From: Trichobilharzia szidati
Taxonomy: Eukaryota > Platyhelminthes > Trematoda > Strigeidida > Schistosomatidae
Assembly: GCA_944472155.2 (NCBI GenBank)
Contig: OX235279.1
Location: forward strand, 137,736,920 to 137,800,919
Length of the DNA stretch: 64,000 bases
Reading direction: 5' to 3'
The notes under the pieces are model-generated. The model saw only the letters and a program-made list of their open reading frames with translations. It had not been told where the DNA came from and ran no database searches. Positions 11,526 through 24,600 of this stretch are shown piece by piece; within the stretch, counting starts at the first letter, position 1, and every line of letters starts with the position of its first letter. The translations under genes and the position numbers were made by a program.

Positions 11526-14500
11526 TTAGAATGCAGTTGCAGGCCTTTCTGATAAATACTTAGCCAATTTCGGTGAAATTTTCAGGAGATTCTCTCGATG
11601 TTTATGGATCTCAGGATATTTACCGTCCATGAATCCTTTGTCCAAGTCAGTCACGTGATCGATGGCTGCAATCAATACCAAATCAGCCAAAGTCACATGG
11701 TCACCCACAGCTAATTTGCCTTTCGATTCCTTCAGGGATTCACAGATTGCCTAGAATGAATGTGAAATGAAATAGAAAAACAACCCTTAGGTAATAAGGT
11801 TTCAAAAATCGCCACTGTTGTCAATCACTTCGGACGCGAGCAGAAAACAAACTGGTGAATTCTTTCAGGTTAAGACAAACGGTTTACCAAAATTTGAATC
11901 TATTCAACAAGGAAGCAGCCGTTCATACGAGAAACGCATTCCCCTATAGGACTGTTGACTAAATTAGCATGTATTTCAACAGTATGTTCTTTGACATCCG
12001 AATCTTAATATTCTGAATACTGTAATAAATAAGAAGCTGTACTAAATGAACGACATTATTACACTATTACTTGTGAACAGGGGAAGATAGTTAGTGCAGT
12101 ACTAGTTGAAGCACAAATTGACTAACCACCATGTATGAAGAAGTAGGATGTAAACTTTAATTCGACAACTTATGCATATGCATACACTATTAGGATATAT
12201 TGAGCTAAGTGGCATCAACAGCTATACATACTACACGCACATTTAGTTGTGTGCTCAATTTTTATTCTGATTCCTAAATGATGTGAGGACAGTCAACTAC
12301 ACCTTAATACACATTGGGAAATCTAGTACTTCTAAGTTACACATGTCCAAACCAAGTTCACTTTTAATAGTTTGAAAGAATTTGGACATTGGGTATATGA
12401 TATTCATTATAATAAAGGTGTTTTGTATCTCCCAATGTCGTTGTGTTTTTCATTCATTGGGAAATACAAACAACTAGTACTTCTTAGCTTATGTTTAAAT
12501 CATCCCAAACAATCTAGCCGACAAGGATTTAACCAAGAAGGATGACTTGATGAATTGCAAGTATAAACTCAAGCTAACTTCTTTTGGTGTCCATCAGTCA
12601 TGTGTATTCTACTGAATACACGATTTCTCTGAAACTAAATTTCTCCGTTGAGAAGTGGTAGCGCTGCTCTTCATCTAGAAAAGTAGTGAACGAAAGTAGC
12701 TCATGAGATTCTCGAAACATACTTCGAAAACGTCGTTAGTCATTGTTTGAGAGAACAAATTCATAATACTGGAGGCATAAATCAAAAGATATTTGACAAC
12801 TAACTTCCTACATGAAACCTGTTTGTACACCAGTGTTTTCATTCAGTCATTTTGACTCAATACCAAAGAAAACTTTACAAATCTCAAGTCAACTCACATT
12901 TAGAAGAGTGGGAACTTTTCCACTAAATATCTCCTTGATGATTTTTATTTTCTCATCTTCTGGTTTCATCAAGGTCTTGTAATATTCACTTTCAACATCT
13001 TGCACCTGCATATGATGGAAAGAATTTCGTTAGACAGGAGCTTATGATGAGGTATTTAAACAATCGGATAGATAGTTGAGTATCGCTCTGAGCTGCAGTG
13101 CCATGGCTACTGATTATCAATTCACTGTTCGTTCCTTTCAGCTTCTGAAGCTCATCTGCATCAGTGGTTGGGAATCACGTAAAGTATTCCACTCTCTTCC
13201 ATTATGGGTAAATTTTTATTTTGATAGAGTCTCACAGTGTTATACAGTAATATTTACTGATGACGTTTCGAGCACAATTTATTGCTCATAATCATATCAA
13301 GTTACTCACACAACTTCTTTCCTTCATTTATATACATGTGTGGAATCGACTAGATATTGGAATAAAATTCAATATGAGATAATGTACATTCAGAAATAAT
13401 AGTACGAGTGTTATTAATCCATTCAAGCACATCATAACATTCTAACAATCAACTTATTATGACTATAAAAACACTCGTCGTATTTCCCATCTAATTGCAA
13501 TGGATTAATAACACTCGTACTATTATTTCTGAATGTACATTATCTCATATTGAATTTTATTCCAATATCTAGTCGATTCCACACATGTATATAAATGAAG
13601 GAAAGAAGTTGTGTGAGTAACTTGATATGATTATGAGCAATAGTTTGTGCTCGAAACGTCATCAGTAAATATTACTGTATAACACTGTGAGACTCTATCA
13701 AAATAAAAATTTACCCATAATGGAATTACACTCTACCACAGTGCCCAAGTTTTATTCTTATATCTATTCCACTCTCTTCAATTCACAATCATAAGCGTCA
13801 AAAACACCAGGATAACAGAGTTTCGTAAGCTGGAAGATAACTTTTCCGAAACTCATTGAATATGCTGCCTCTAAACCCTACATCTGTGTCGTACGAAGGT
13901 TTTAATCAAATAATGACGTGAATGAGTAGTCTGGAATTCAAATGATATCGAATTACTTTGCATGGTGAACTGTTCATTTAGATGAGTTCAGCCTGCTGCA
14001 ATGAATCGATCGATGATTTCCGACAATACATGAAATATAAATACAAAAATGAATTCCACTGGGAAACCTTATCCATATCATGAAACCAAGCTACTAGCTA
14101 AATCAGGTTTGAAATTTGGTAATGCAACTTTGCTTGTCAGTTCGTTAAGAGGCGAAGTCGATTTACCCTGGTACTTCATAATTCACTAATCGAACTAATG
14201 TTCCACACTACTAAAGTTCACTTGAAAATAACACCACGTTTTATTTTAATAACTGAATTAACATAAAACAAACTAATATTTTGTTGACAACAAACATCTT
14301 CATTCTGTTGTCAATGTAGTCAGTAATGGGTTTACTTAAGGAAACTGACGACGGTCTACTATTTCCTTAGCTGGTCTTAAGCTTGACAGAGAGAGGAGGT
14401 TGAGATCATATTTCTAAAGGCAGAAAGAAATTCTAGACTCACCTGACCGATTAGCTTCTCAACACTATAGTACTCGTCATCCGTGCTACCCATCATACCA

Positions 14501-16105
14501 TTCTTCTTCGCAAAGAAACGTGCAATGGCCAAACTCTCTGACAACCATTTCTCTTTCCCATCTTTCTCAGTGATCTTCACTACAGGCAGACGGCCTCCAG
14601 GTATTGACGGCTTCATCTTAGGCCAGTTTTCAAATGATATCCTTTCGTCTTCAAACTCGATTCCAGCCACTACAAAAACCATTCGAATGGCTTCTCCACG
14701 TGCACGTGCATTAAAATAAAACAGCTGGAAGTAGCAAAAATAATTTTAGTTTTCATTCATGAATATCTCATAGAACTTATTTTGATGGAAACACAATACT
14801 AATTCTTGTCAATATTTTTCTAAGGCTGTTTATTGATCTTGAACATGGTGAAGGTGATTCTGACTCATCTTAATCATAATGATTGGACACTAGAACAGTA
14901 TTCATGCACTACACTGTGAACCAAGCTTCATGTGATGACTCACAAAGCAAACATACCAGTGTGCATAGGAGTGCATGTTTGTTGATGCTGCAAACGGTAT
15001 GAGATTTGGTTGAAGAACAACTGACTGTCAATTGAATGAGCCTTACATCTAACACAAAACAGTTAGGCGTCACTCGGCTTTATGCCCATTTTGTGCATTC
15101 GATACATAGATATCAGTGTATGTCTAGAATTCAACAAGTTAGTAGACATTATACAATCCAATCATAAACTTGTTACAGTACTGAGAAAAATGATCTCATA
15201 TGATTTATATATTGAGGTCACTATTCCTGTGGACTTATAATCTATTCTTACACTCATATCCTATTTCTATTGTTGTTACTGTGAATGTCAAAATTATTCC
15301 ATAATTATTTCTCCCCACGCTGCGTAACGTGAAGAGGAAATCAGACACAACATTGTATTATATGCTGGGAGATCTGAGGAATAAAGCCACCACTATTATT
15401 ATTATCATTATTGTAAATATCCAGCGTCGACTCAGACTGAATCACTAAAAATAATTCAACATAATCCCAGTATAATAATAATGATACTTTGATAAAGCTA
15501 TTAGCATTAGATAGCGAAACGAAAGAAACTACAGGAACTTCAAGCTACTAGCTTGAAGCCCTATGTTCCACTGGGAACGTGAAAAAAATTAGATAGCGAA
15601 ACGTCAGCAAAAAAAACAATATCGTTTTGTTTTTCATTCATTGGGAAATACAAAAACCTGTATAATAATCCCAGTATCTTCAGATTGTTTAAGTCTTGTT
15701 TTCTTTTTCTTAATACGTTGTGATTATTTCAAGTAATTTTATGATAGTGATTATTTTAGTTGTTAACTGTAGGTAGCTTCACTAAATAGCACAAACACGG
15801 GGTGACGAATAAACAGTTGGTCATAAAACTAGAAGCGTGTTTCGAGAAATGTCTGCACAGAATTATTTACACTTACACAGGTAATCACCAATTTGAACAG
15901 ACGCTGTTCATGTTCAAAGTGGTACAGAAATTTTGCAATGATGGAATATGTCTAACTTGAGTGGAGCAAATACCACTCATGAATATAAACGCTAGGCGGT
16001 TTTATCTGTCCAAGTGAAATATAAAAGCTACTGAGTGAAACCAACCAAGTATATGATTTTAAGACAATCAATCAAGTAGCTTACTTTAACATGCTCTTTA
16101 GCCAT
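11526..16105 (-). CDS. GST28: 28-kDa glutathione S-transferase (schistosome sigma-like class), 4 exons, complete
   Basis: Cytosolic GST that conjugates glutathione to electrophiles; the schistosome 28-kDa family also has prostaglandin D synthase activity and is a known vaccine antigen. Exons, in coding order: 16105-16085, 14724-14443, 13005-12898, 11750-11526. All introns are GT-AG and phase 0. The product is 211 residues, the usual length of this family. The start MAKEHVK lies alone in a 21-bp exon, and catalytic Tyr10 and conserved Arg21 are present at the start of exon 2. The glutathione-site block PGGRLPVVKI and the SESLAIARF segment lie in exon 2; the C-terminal helical domain ends LAKYLSERPATAF. 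A polyadenylation signal AATAAA lies at 11384-11389 on the minus strand. The N-terminus reads NARARGEAIR where I recall GRGRAE in S. mansoni and S. haematobium, so this is a divergent orthologue or a paralogue. Introns 1 and 2 carry a SINE tail and an inverted-repeat element. Confidence 0.95.
13200..13764. mobile_element. inverted-repeat element with 15-bp target duplication, in GST intron 2
   Basis: Arms at about 13200-13425 and 13497-13725 are near-perfect inverted copies separated by about 71 bp. A unique tail of 39 bp (13726-13764) follows the right arm. The whole is bracketed by tattccactctcttc at 13185-13199 and 13765-13779. No coding sequence. The layout (inverted long terminal repeats, one-sided tail, target duplication) matches the PLE at 48331. 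Decayed relatives appear at 9700-9815, 45350-45450 and 48180-48270. Confidence 0.85.
15522..15587 (+). mobile_element. RTE-tail SINE, 5'-truncated to 66 bp, in GST intron 1
   Basis: Only the last part of the element is present (ctacaggaacttcaagc through ccactgggaacgtgaaaaaa). A 16-bp duplication attagatagcgaaacg flanks it at 15506-15521 and 15588-15603, so it is a true short insertion. Confidence 0.85.
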
Positions 16106-19100
16106 GTTGTCCACAGTCGGAAGTTATCCAAATTAAATTTAGTTTAAAGAACACGCTTTAAATAGTCATGCATAGATTACTACACTCACGATAATTTTTT
16201 AACTCGTTGACCAATCACTGATGGTCTTTTCCTTTGTGAACTGTTGACCAATGGAATTGAGACAAAGCGTTTTAGGCTTACGGGACCTGAATTATCTTAA
16301 GGTCGTGCAACAAATATCTGTTTCCTGATTGGCGCATACAACTACTCAATATTTGTGTGGATGAATTCAGGGTCATTCTTCTGGTGAAAATGGAAGTAGT
16401 CCAGAGAATGAATGGATTAGAAACGACCACTGAACATTTGAATGTAACGCAGTGGTTGTACTCATTCAATGGGTTAAACCGAATCTACAGCTTTATTCTA
16501 TACTATGGTTTAATTGTCTTTATTTTTGTCATGATTATTACTGTCAAATCGATTTACACGCAGTTTCGGTGCAAGTATAATTTTACTGCCCTACTTTTAT
16601 GGTAGAGAAAGTTTTTCGACGTACACTGTTACTGTAGTTCATTAGGTGCGCCGTTGAGACCACCATTTTCATTTCTCCCATCATCATTAGCCATCACCAA
16701 CTGGATTATTATCAGGTTGTCCATCCAATGGTGTCTCGTATAATCCCACGAACAAATACGATATTCACAGAAGTATGAAAGCAATCTAGACACAGCTGTG
16801 TAGAACCACATTCATAGTGATTCTGTTGCATTGACTTAATAGCTGCAACCATTTTAAGGGATGAGTTGTAGTCTGTGTACTACAAATTAGTAAATAAATA
16901 AACGAATGGAATACTGGGTATGTGAACTGAAGAGAAAAATGAAGATAATATTGAGAAAGTAATAATGTTGTGGTGCAAACACAGTGATGAAATTAGAGAA
17001 AGATTACCAAGTAGTGAAGTTGATATGATGGCAAGTGAAGGGCAGTGTAAATACGACAAAAAAAGTGATAAGTATTATATAAACGTGGGGCAATAGACTT
17101 AATAAGAAAACTCACGAAATCGCAAACGTCTGGAATGAAGGAAGGCTTGTTGATGAAACCAGGGAACTGATGAATCGGTTGTTTTACAAACAAGACATTC
17201 AACTGAGTTAGTTCATCCCATCTCATGTTCTCATTGAGCAATCATTTCGTGTGCGTTTAAACAATGACCGGAAGTAGCTGACTATTATTCTACCTAATAT
17301 CACAATACACTTCCTGGAATAATTTCAATTTCATTATGCTGCCAACTCCATAGAAACAAAAGTGGATTTATGACTGCAGAGTCTGGAGAAGACGTTATTA
17401 AAATCAGCAGTTTATTCTGAAAATTCTTCTTCTCAATAAACTGTGGAGATATTTAAAATTACTAATACTTTCTCCAGTGTGCCAGCAGAAAGTTTTACTA
17501 AATGTATTGACATTAGGGATCAGGTGCTACAATTGAGCTGATGTAATATCATTTTGTGACCGGAAAATGTCTACTGCATAACCGTCCAGATAAGAATCGA
17601 TAGTACTTTCACTCAACCATACATCATCTCACACTTTATTCTCAATCTACTATTTGGTCAATATTTTATTAAAGAAGTTTGTTAATCAAACATGATGGTT
17701 TACTGATATTGATGGAATTAAAAGAGGCATTGCGAACTGTTGCGAGAGGATATCATCTGGTGGTTTCTCTGCAATCGCCCTCCAACCAACGTGGTTGACA
17801 TTATATGAACTGTGATCAAGATTCGACCCAATAATTGCACTAAAATTGGGCGCTGAGTGAAAATAAGACGTTTGCAGAGATTATATTTGTATAAATGTCA
17901 GCAAAATTGAAATAAATAATTCCAGTGTTTCGTCGACAATAAATTGTCTGAGAACTGATCAGTTACATGGAATAACAGCGCACATTAATAAACACTCCTG
18001 TATCAGTAGGCGAAGTAGTCCATGATAGGCAAATGTTGAAATCTATTGTTTTCCGTACACATAGTTTGAAATGAATGTGAGCCATTCAAGGCGATTTTGT
18101 CGCCCTTCATAGCACTAAACTAAAAATATGTGAATTAATTAGGAAGTAGTCACCAATATTGATTTTCTGAGCAGACATTAATACTTTTTTATGATAGGTT
18201 TGTTGAATTTCTATTCAGATTGATTGCATTCGCTCTAGGATCATGATCTTTCTGGCGACATAGGTTTTACCGATATCTGTGTCCTTGAGAATGTAAATCA
18301 AGTTGTAAGTATAGTGTGAGGTAGAATGCTCAGGATTTCATCCATTAGTCGTGCGCACAGGAAGTGAGCTTAATGCAAATGTGTCTGTGAAGACTGTGAA
18401 ATGGAATAAACCGTCAACTAGCAAGTCAATAATAGTCAATCAATCTAATGTATATCTCAAATGTTCTCACCAAAATTGACTATTATTTCTTCGCCGTCAA
18501 CTCATCGTTTCATTTTAACTCTGTATTTGTGTATTTAGTGAATTAACCCAGTAAAGTGTGTGTCGTTTCTGTCTTAATTTCATGAGAATCAGGTAGATGA
18601 ATATCACCCAACATCGAATGACTGAAACTAATTGTTTCTTTAAATGAAATGTTCATTCACATTAGTGTCATTTTAAATGTGACTTATTCTATATTTTATA
18701 GGTTAAAGAAGTTCTACTCATACTGTGTAATTGTATTCGGATCTACTGCAAGTAAATTGTCATTTTTCATTCAAGCATGAACACAATGAGACTACTTGAA
18801 CACCACTGACTGGTATAAGAGAAGACATACAAACAAATTGAACTGATACATAAATAAGAAGAAGATGACTTTAGAGTGAACAACTAAAAGAGAAACCTAA
18901 CTGAGAAGTTTGTTGAATATTAAGTATTAATATTTTAAAGGTTGAATAGTAGATGAATGAATACTCAACAGGTGTAGCATGGATAGATAGGTGAACAAGG
19001 TGAACATGATTTCGCATATTCAGTTATTCTTCGTAGAATAATCTTGCGACTTAGCACATTGGTGCAGGTGTGTGAAGTGGGTTGATTAGTTGTCCCAGTA

Positions 19101-21526
19101 TGAAACTCTCAGGCAGTTTCAAGGTGTGCATCAGCTGAGAGGATTGACATGCTGCAGACAGATATTTTTCGACAGTGAGTGTCCGTGACATCACGACGCG
19201 TTGTGGTGAATATCATCAGCTTTAGATGGTACAATATGATGATATATCTAGTGACTTGGATCCCAGTAGACAGTAAAATTACACTGGCTTTGAATCACCA
19301 CTGTCATTTAACCTCGAGATGGAAAGTTGTAATCAGTGTCAAATCAACGAAGGCTTGGGAGGCTGAAGAACCTTAATGACCCAAGTAGATAGAATAATGT
19401 AACGTATAATAACCTTCCATTGACTTTGAGATCAACTTATGCATTTAGCCTAGTGTAGAATGTTGGGTCGCAGAAAGTTGAATGGCAACAAGAAAATCCA
19501 TGAAATTCCAATGTATGCTCTAAAATAACTATGCAGTAGTGTGAGAAATAGCTACAGCTATTGAAAATAATGTATATGGGTAGGAGGAGAAGTCAACCGC
19601 TAAATCTTCCTTCGTCGCGTCTACACCTAACACGTGCAACTTTAATGATGCAAGGCCGATACCAAAGAAGCGGAAAATGTTACTACCAATAAAATCAAAG
19701 GATAGGAAATAATAGAGTTTCTATCAATGTCGTGATATGATTGTGAGTATTGTATTATTCTTGGAATGTCAGAAGTGAATAATGCAGTACCGCTGTGTAC
19801 TTTCGCCAAGTAAAATTATCCTTCGATAGTCAGTGATCAGATACTTTGAAAGCATTGCAAGTACAGAAGTTTACATTATGACACTTACAAACAGAAGTAT
19901 TATTCAAGTGGAAGTCGTGCTAGCATACACAGATTAAACTTCTCAATACTTGTCATTTAGACCTACATTATTACCACAAGTCATTAAAGCGTAGCTGAAA
20001 ATAGGAATTTATTTTGTTCTGTCTCTGTATTTAGTGGTCACGAAGGATTCCTTATAGCCTACAGGAACTTATTACCACTTAAGTGTGTTGTTTATGAAAT
20101 GATTCATTGTTAGGTCGAAATTAAATTGGTTATTATCAAGTGAAGATTTACTTCTCATTGGAACTAATTATATATGAGATAAAAGATGCTTAGCCCCTTG
20201 AATACTTATTTTATTTGGTGATAGAAACTTTGAAGCTAAGGAGAAAAACTCCTACGAACTTGTGGTTTTACAGTAAACAGTTAGAGAAAAGCAGTTATTG
20301 TATGGATAACATGAGAAAGCAATGTACCAACAACTGTGTTTGTTTCTTGCAATAGTCAGACAAAGCGGGTGGAAAGTAAATTTATACTGAGACCTGATAG
20401 TAGTTTCAATTTTGTAGTGTAAACAGCATAACTCAAAAGACATTGATGGCAAGAGTCAGTTTTCAACACGCAACTCAATCTTAAGGCGAAAGACTACAAA
20501 CTTAACTTGTGGATTTAGAGTCTTACGTTCATGTGCATTGCTTGTGTTTGTCGTTTAGCTTTAAATATCATCCGGGTACATGAAGACCAATGTGGCGTCG
20601 ACAGTCATTTGTGATATTAGAGGTCATTATATAATACTCAGGAAGCCCTAAAGACTTGTTATTTACTCAAACGTTCAACTTATTTATGTCTGTTTGACTA
20701 TGTTCTTAAAATAAAAGCTGATAAATCCCATGTAGTAATGCTGTCTTTCAGAAATTTTTAATCAGACAATGATTATGAAGAACATGCAGGTCAAGAAACA
20801 CCGAGAGTCTTAAGAAATATGAGGTGAATTAACCAAAAGATAAAATGTTATCAATAGCAGGTAACTGATGAGTAAAAAATGATGGAAAATACGCACAAAT
20901 GAAAATTCACAAAAACAAGCACACTAACACAAATATAAATGATTTTTATCAACAGTCACATCAGTCAATAAAGAAAACTCAAATTGTAACTAAGATTCAA
21001 ATAAAAACAACATGAAAGTACATACCCGCATAAAAGTGATGAGAAACAAAAGTAAAGACAAAAAACAACACATCGTCTCTAAATGATGTCCACAGTTTAG
21101 CTTAATTGTTAGAAAAATAAATGGCCTTAGAAAGTTATTTATTAATTAGCTCACTAGTGTGTTATGCTTCCTGTTCACAAAAAGAAACATTAAATATGTT
21201 AGTAAATCAGGATTCTTGAAAAAAAACTTGTTGTAGTCTAGGGTGACGAATGTTTTCTGAAAAAAAGATGAGTTACTTATAAGTAGTCTAAATAGAAACG
21301 AGGAAATCTTGAATCAGTGTGAAGAATGTCTTTTCGATAATACTCTGATTTCTCTAAGGTCGAAGGGAAGAAAATATTTTCTTTAGCATTCTAAATCATT
21401 TGGCATGTTCTGTGTAATTTTTGATGAAACTTTTCATAATCCTATATGTGATGGTGTTACTGTTGTTGTTCATTTTGTAAATGAAATGAATGACTGTTAA
21501 CAACGGACTGATCGCGTACATGCGTA
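16106..21526. other. intergenic between GST and NPDC1-like genes; no gene recognised
   Basis: The upstream side of the GST start is AT-rich with a tttaaat run at about 16156 that might serve as a promoter element. The 17800 repeat lies inside. Frames are all below 85 codons and unconvincing. The 3' UTR of the NPDC1-like gene should lie at the right edge; a possible AATAAA on the minus strand is at 21138-21143. Confidence 0.5.
17800..17970 (-). repeat. decayed copy of the 46147 repeat family
   Basis: The run from tgaactgtgatcaagatt through attgggcgctgagtga to ccagtgtttcgtcgac matches the reverse complement of 46385-46470 with scattered changes. No coding potential. Confidence 0.6.
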
Positions 21527-21551
21527 TACACACACACACACACACACACAC
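21527..21551. repeat. CA microsatellite
   Basis: About twelve CA units, just downstream of the NPDC1-like stop codon. Confidence 0.9.
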
Positions 21552-21635
21552 TACAAACACAGACAGACAACATACAATATGAGAAATAATTTTTAAACAC
21601 TTGTATATTCATCTTTTCATCTGATTTAACGTGGT

Positions 21636-24600
21636 CTATTTATTATTATTTGTAGATACCGCGCCACCTTGTGTTGATGGTGATGTTGTTTCACCTTCAT
21701 TGAAATGCTCTTCTAAATCACTACAGCCGATCAGCTCACCGGAACTCCCGCTTGTATTCAGTACTTTTTCCCCGGCATCATTGTCAAACAGTGGGTTCTC
21801 GACTTCTATTTCACCAGTCTATGAAAAAAGAAATAAATGTATCAAGATTAACTCAAGTAAAAGCTAATCGAAGTTATATGTTTGGTAACAGCTAGACCTT
21901 GCTGCCTGAAAGCCGGTTTGGCAAATTTAAGACCCTCATTTAGAAGTGCCTGCCTTCTTTCGAGCGATAGCGCTTTCTCCGGGACTCGAACCCTGTCAGA
22001 TTTATCAGCAGGAAATCATAAGCATAAGTAAATAATTTCAAATCTTGGTTGTTTCACAAGTGATGGCTCTCGGTGTGTATTAGCCTAAGAGTTAACGCCT
22101 TGGCTCTTGAAGCAATTGGAGCTAAACTCAAGTCTAATTTGGGACACTGTCAGTCAGCAAGGAGGAGGTACATATACTCAGCGACTCTCGTATGGGATGA
22201 AGCGCTCGTTCTGGGTCCTATCAAACAAGTAGCATCAAGTTAGTAATCACAGTAACGTTGAGGCATCTATTATAGAAGTTCATCTGCTAAAATGAGGTTG
22301 ACCATTTTGGTCTAGATAGTCTCAAGGTGAGTTCACCAGTATGAATGAATAAATTCGAAGCTTTTCATCTCTGTTCTTATTGCAGAGAATGTGATTACAG
22401 AGTGAAACAAAAACTGGACGAAATTGATTACATAATTAATGCCAGTAAAACGTTTGAGCATTGTGGAATGGATAATATAAACTATAATTGTATTGCAAAC
22501 GTTTAAACACATTGATGCACCTAGATGATATGAAAATGTATGTCATCATGCCGACTGCTTAAACACTGAACGCAATTAAATATTAGAATCGGACAAAAGC
22601 AAGTGTGATCAGTCTAGCAAATGCCTTTCTAACCAGAAAAGGTTGCTTTGTTCATTGGATTCCAGGAGAAAATGATAATATATGTTAAGAGGCTATTAAT
22701 GGCACAGATGACAAGAATTACACAATCTCATTAATCTGTAGTCTAATTTTCATTTTTATCTTTTGACTTCCCCTAACCTCATACAACAGGGTTACAGTTT
22801 CATCGAGAAAACCACAACTCACTAGTATACAGACATATCCAGCCGACTAGCCTCAAATGATGCGAAATGTACGTTTTAGATACCGTTTTTGGCCAACATC
22901 AACCAAAATAACACCTTGATTTCCCCATAGAATTGTCCGGGTATCCATAACAGAATTTAACATGTCAAAAGAAACGGTAAATTTAGGCGCTATAAATGCA
23001 GTCAAGAGGAAATTTAGATTAATCTCTTTCATTTTACTACTTTCGACAGCCGGAAGTAATGCAAAGTGTGGAGACATGGAAGTGTGAGCAGTTGTTTTAG
23101 ATTGCAGTATTATTAGATGGCTGAAGGCAGTTAGCGTGAAGCCTTAAAGCTAGGTTTCATGACAACTGGCACTCGTCAGCAGGGCGTATCTGCAACCTTG
23201 AAGGAACTCACGTCCTCTCTGAGAATCGAATCCGTGTAATCCACAGTTACAGTCAGAGATGTTACCACTGAGCTATTCGGGTAGTGATATATCTCCTGTA
23301 TTAGTTATTTTGAATGAACACTAAGTAGTAAGTAACTAATATGTTTCACTAAACTGAAATGGATTTCCTTCAGGGGAATTTGATAGCTTACTTGTTAACA
23401 ATGAATAAGTTGCTTGAAGTATCACTAATCTATCGTAGGGTAAGTTAAGTTACAGAGAATAGGAAATTCCTCCTTGAAAAGTAAATATTAACCTATAAGA
23501 TATAACTTACAGAGGTGGTAAATGTCAGTGAGAATAATGCGGATGGTTTGAGGAAACAACCCAGTGTTTGGAGTATGTCACAGCTACAGGACTTAAATGC
23601 ATTGAGAAGGGGAAATTCAAGAACATGCTTAAGTATACATTCTTAAATCAAGATAACAGATAAGTTCAGAAATTTGAAAATAAATAAATTTACGCATAAC
23701 TTACATTAGCCAATCCTGGACATTCATAAACGGTGAAATCGCCTTCATCGATATCATCTTCACTGTCATCGTCATCACTTGTTCGAGTATGATCATTAAC
23801 CCTAAGTTTCAAAAAAAAAATACAGAAGGGCATTGCTATTAATTACGCATTCATTATTCAGTCAGATAACTTTGACTTCGTATGGTTTAGCTGAAATTTT
23901 CCGCAAGATATGTGAGAACCAGTCACCAGATAGTAATCAGTTTACTTTTTATCGTCAGTATATGCATACAAAAGTAGTTTGGTCTACTGTGAATCAAAGC
24001 CACTAAGTTGGCGAACACAAAAGTGTGTTGCCCATTGGGCATTCAGCCAGCGGGTTGGAATTCAATGGTCCATGGATTCTAACATCATCCTTTGGTTTGT
24101 GATATAACGTTAACCTCCAAACCCCTAACCGATACTCATCGGTTTCCAGTGATTCTGTGACTGATTGTTGTCGAAGTCTACACTGAAAATAGAAAGTTTG
24201 TTTTTTGAGTAGGTGTGTTTAAATTTAGGAGTAAGTGGAAATATGGAATTGCGATAATATTGGTTTAGATCATTAGAAATCACAAATTGATGGGAAATAT
24301 GAATGAATAAAGGAAAGTCAGCGTAAATTTCAGCAGACATGAGTAAATAGATGGCAGGGATAATTTTTATTAGAAAGATTAATTAAATACCGGAAAAAAG
24401 AAATATGAACATGAGGATCAATCAGCTTAAATGCAATAAGATGGAAAAATAAGATCTTTTTTACATTCATACACAACAAACCTACAGTTCATAAAAAATT
24501 CCCATTCGAACATTAATAGACAGAAGACAAGTAGTTCAGCGAAGAGTCTCTTTTCGGCGAATTCATTTTCATAGCTGCACAATTGCAAATATATATATGG

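Noticed and set aside
13260..13285. Hammerhead core in the 13200 element
   Set aside because: CTGATGA and GAAAC lie on opposite strands and overlap, so they cannot form a hammerhead core in one RNA.
16629..16811. Possible exon upstream of the GST gene
   Set aside because: A polar Asn/Gly-rich frame with no splice partner, homology or signal; not supportable.
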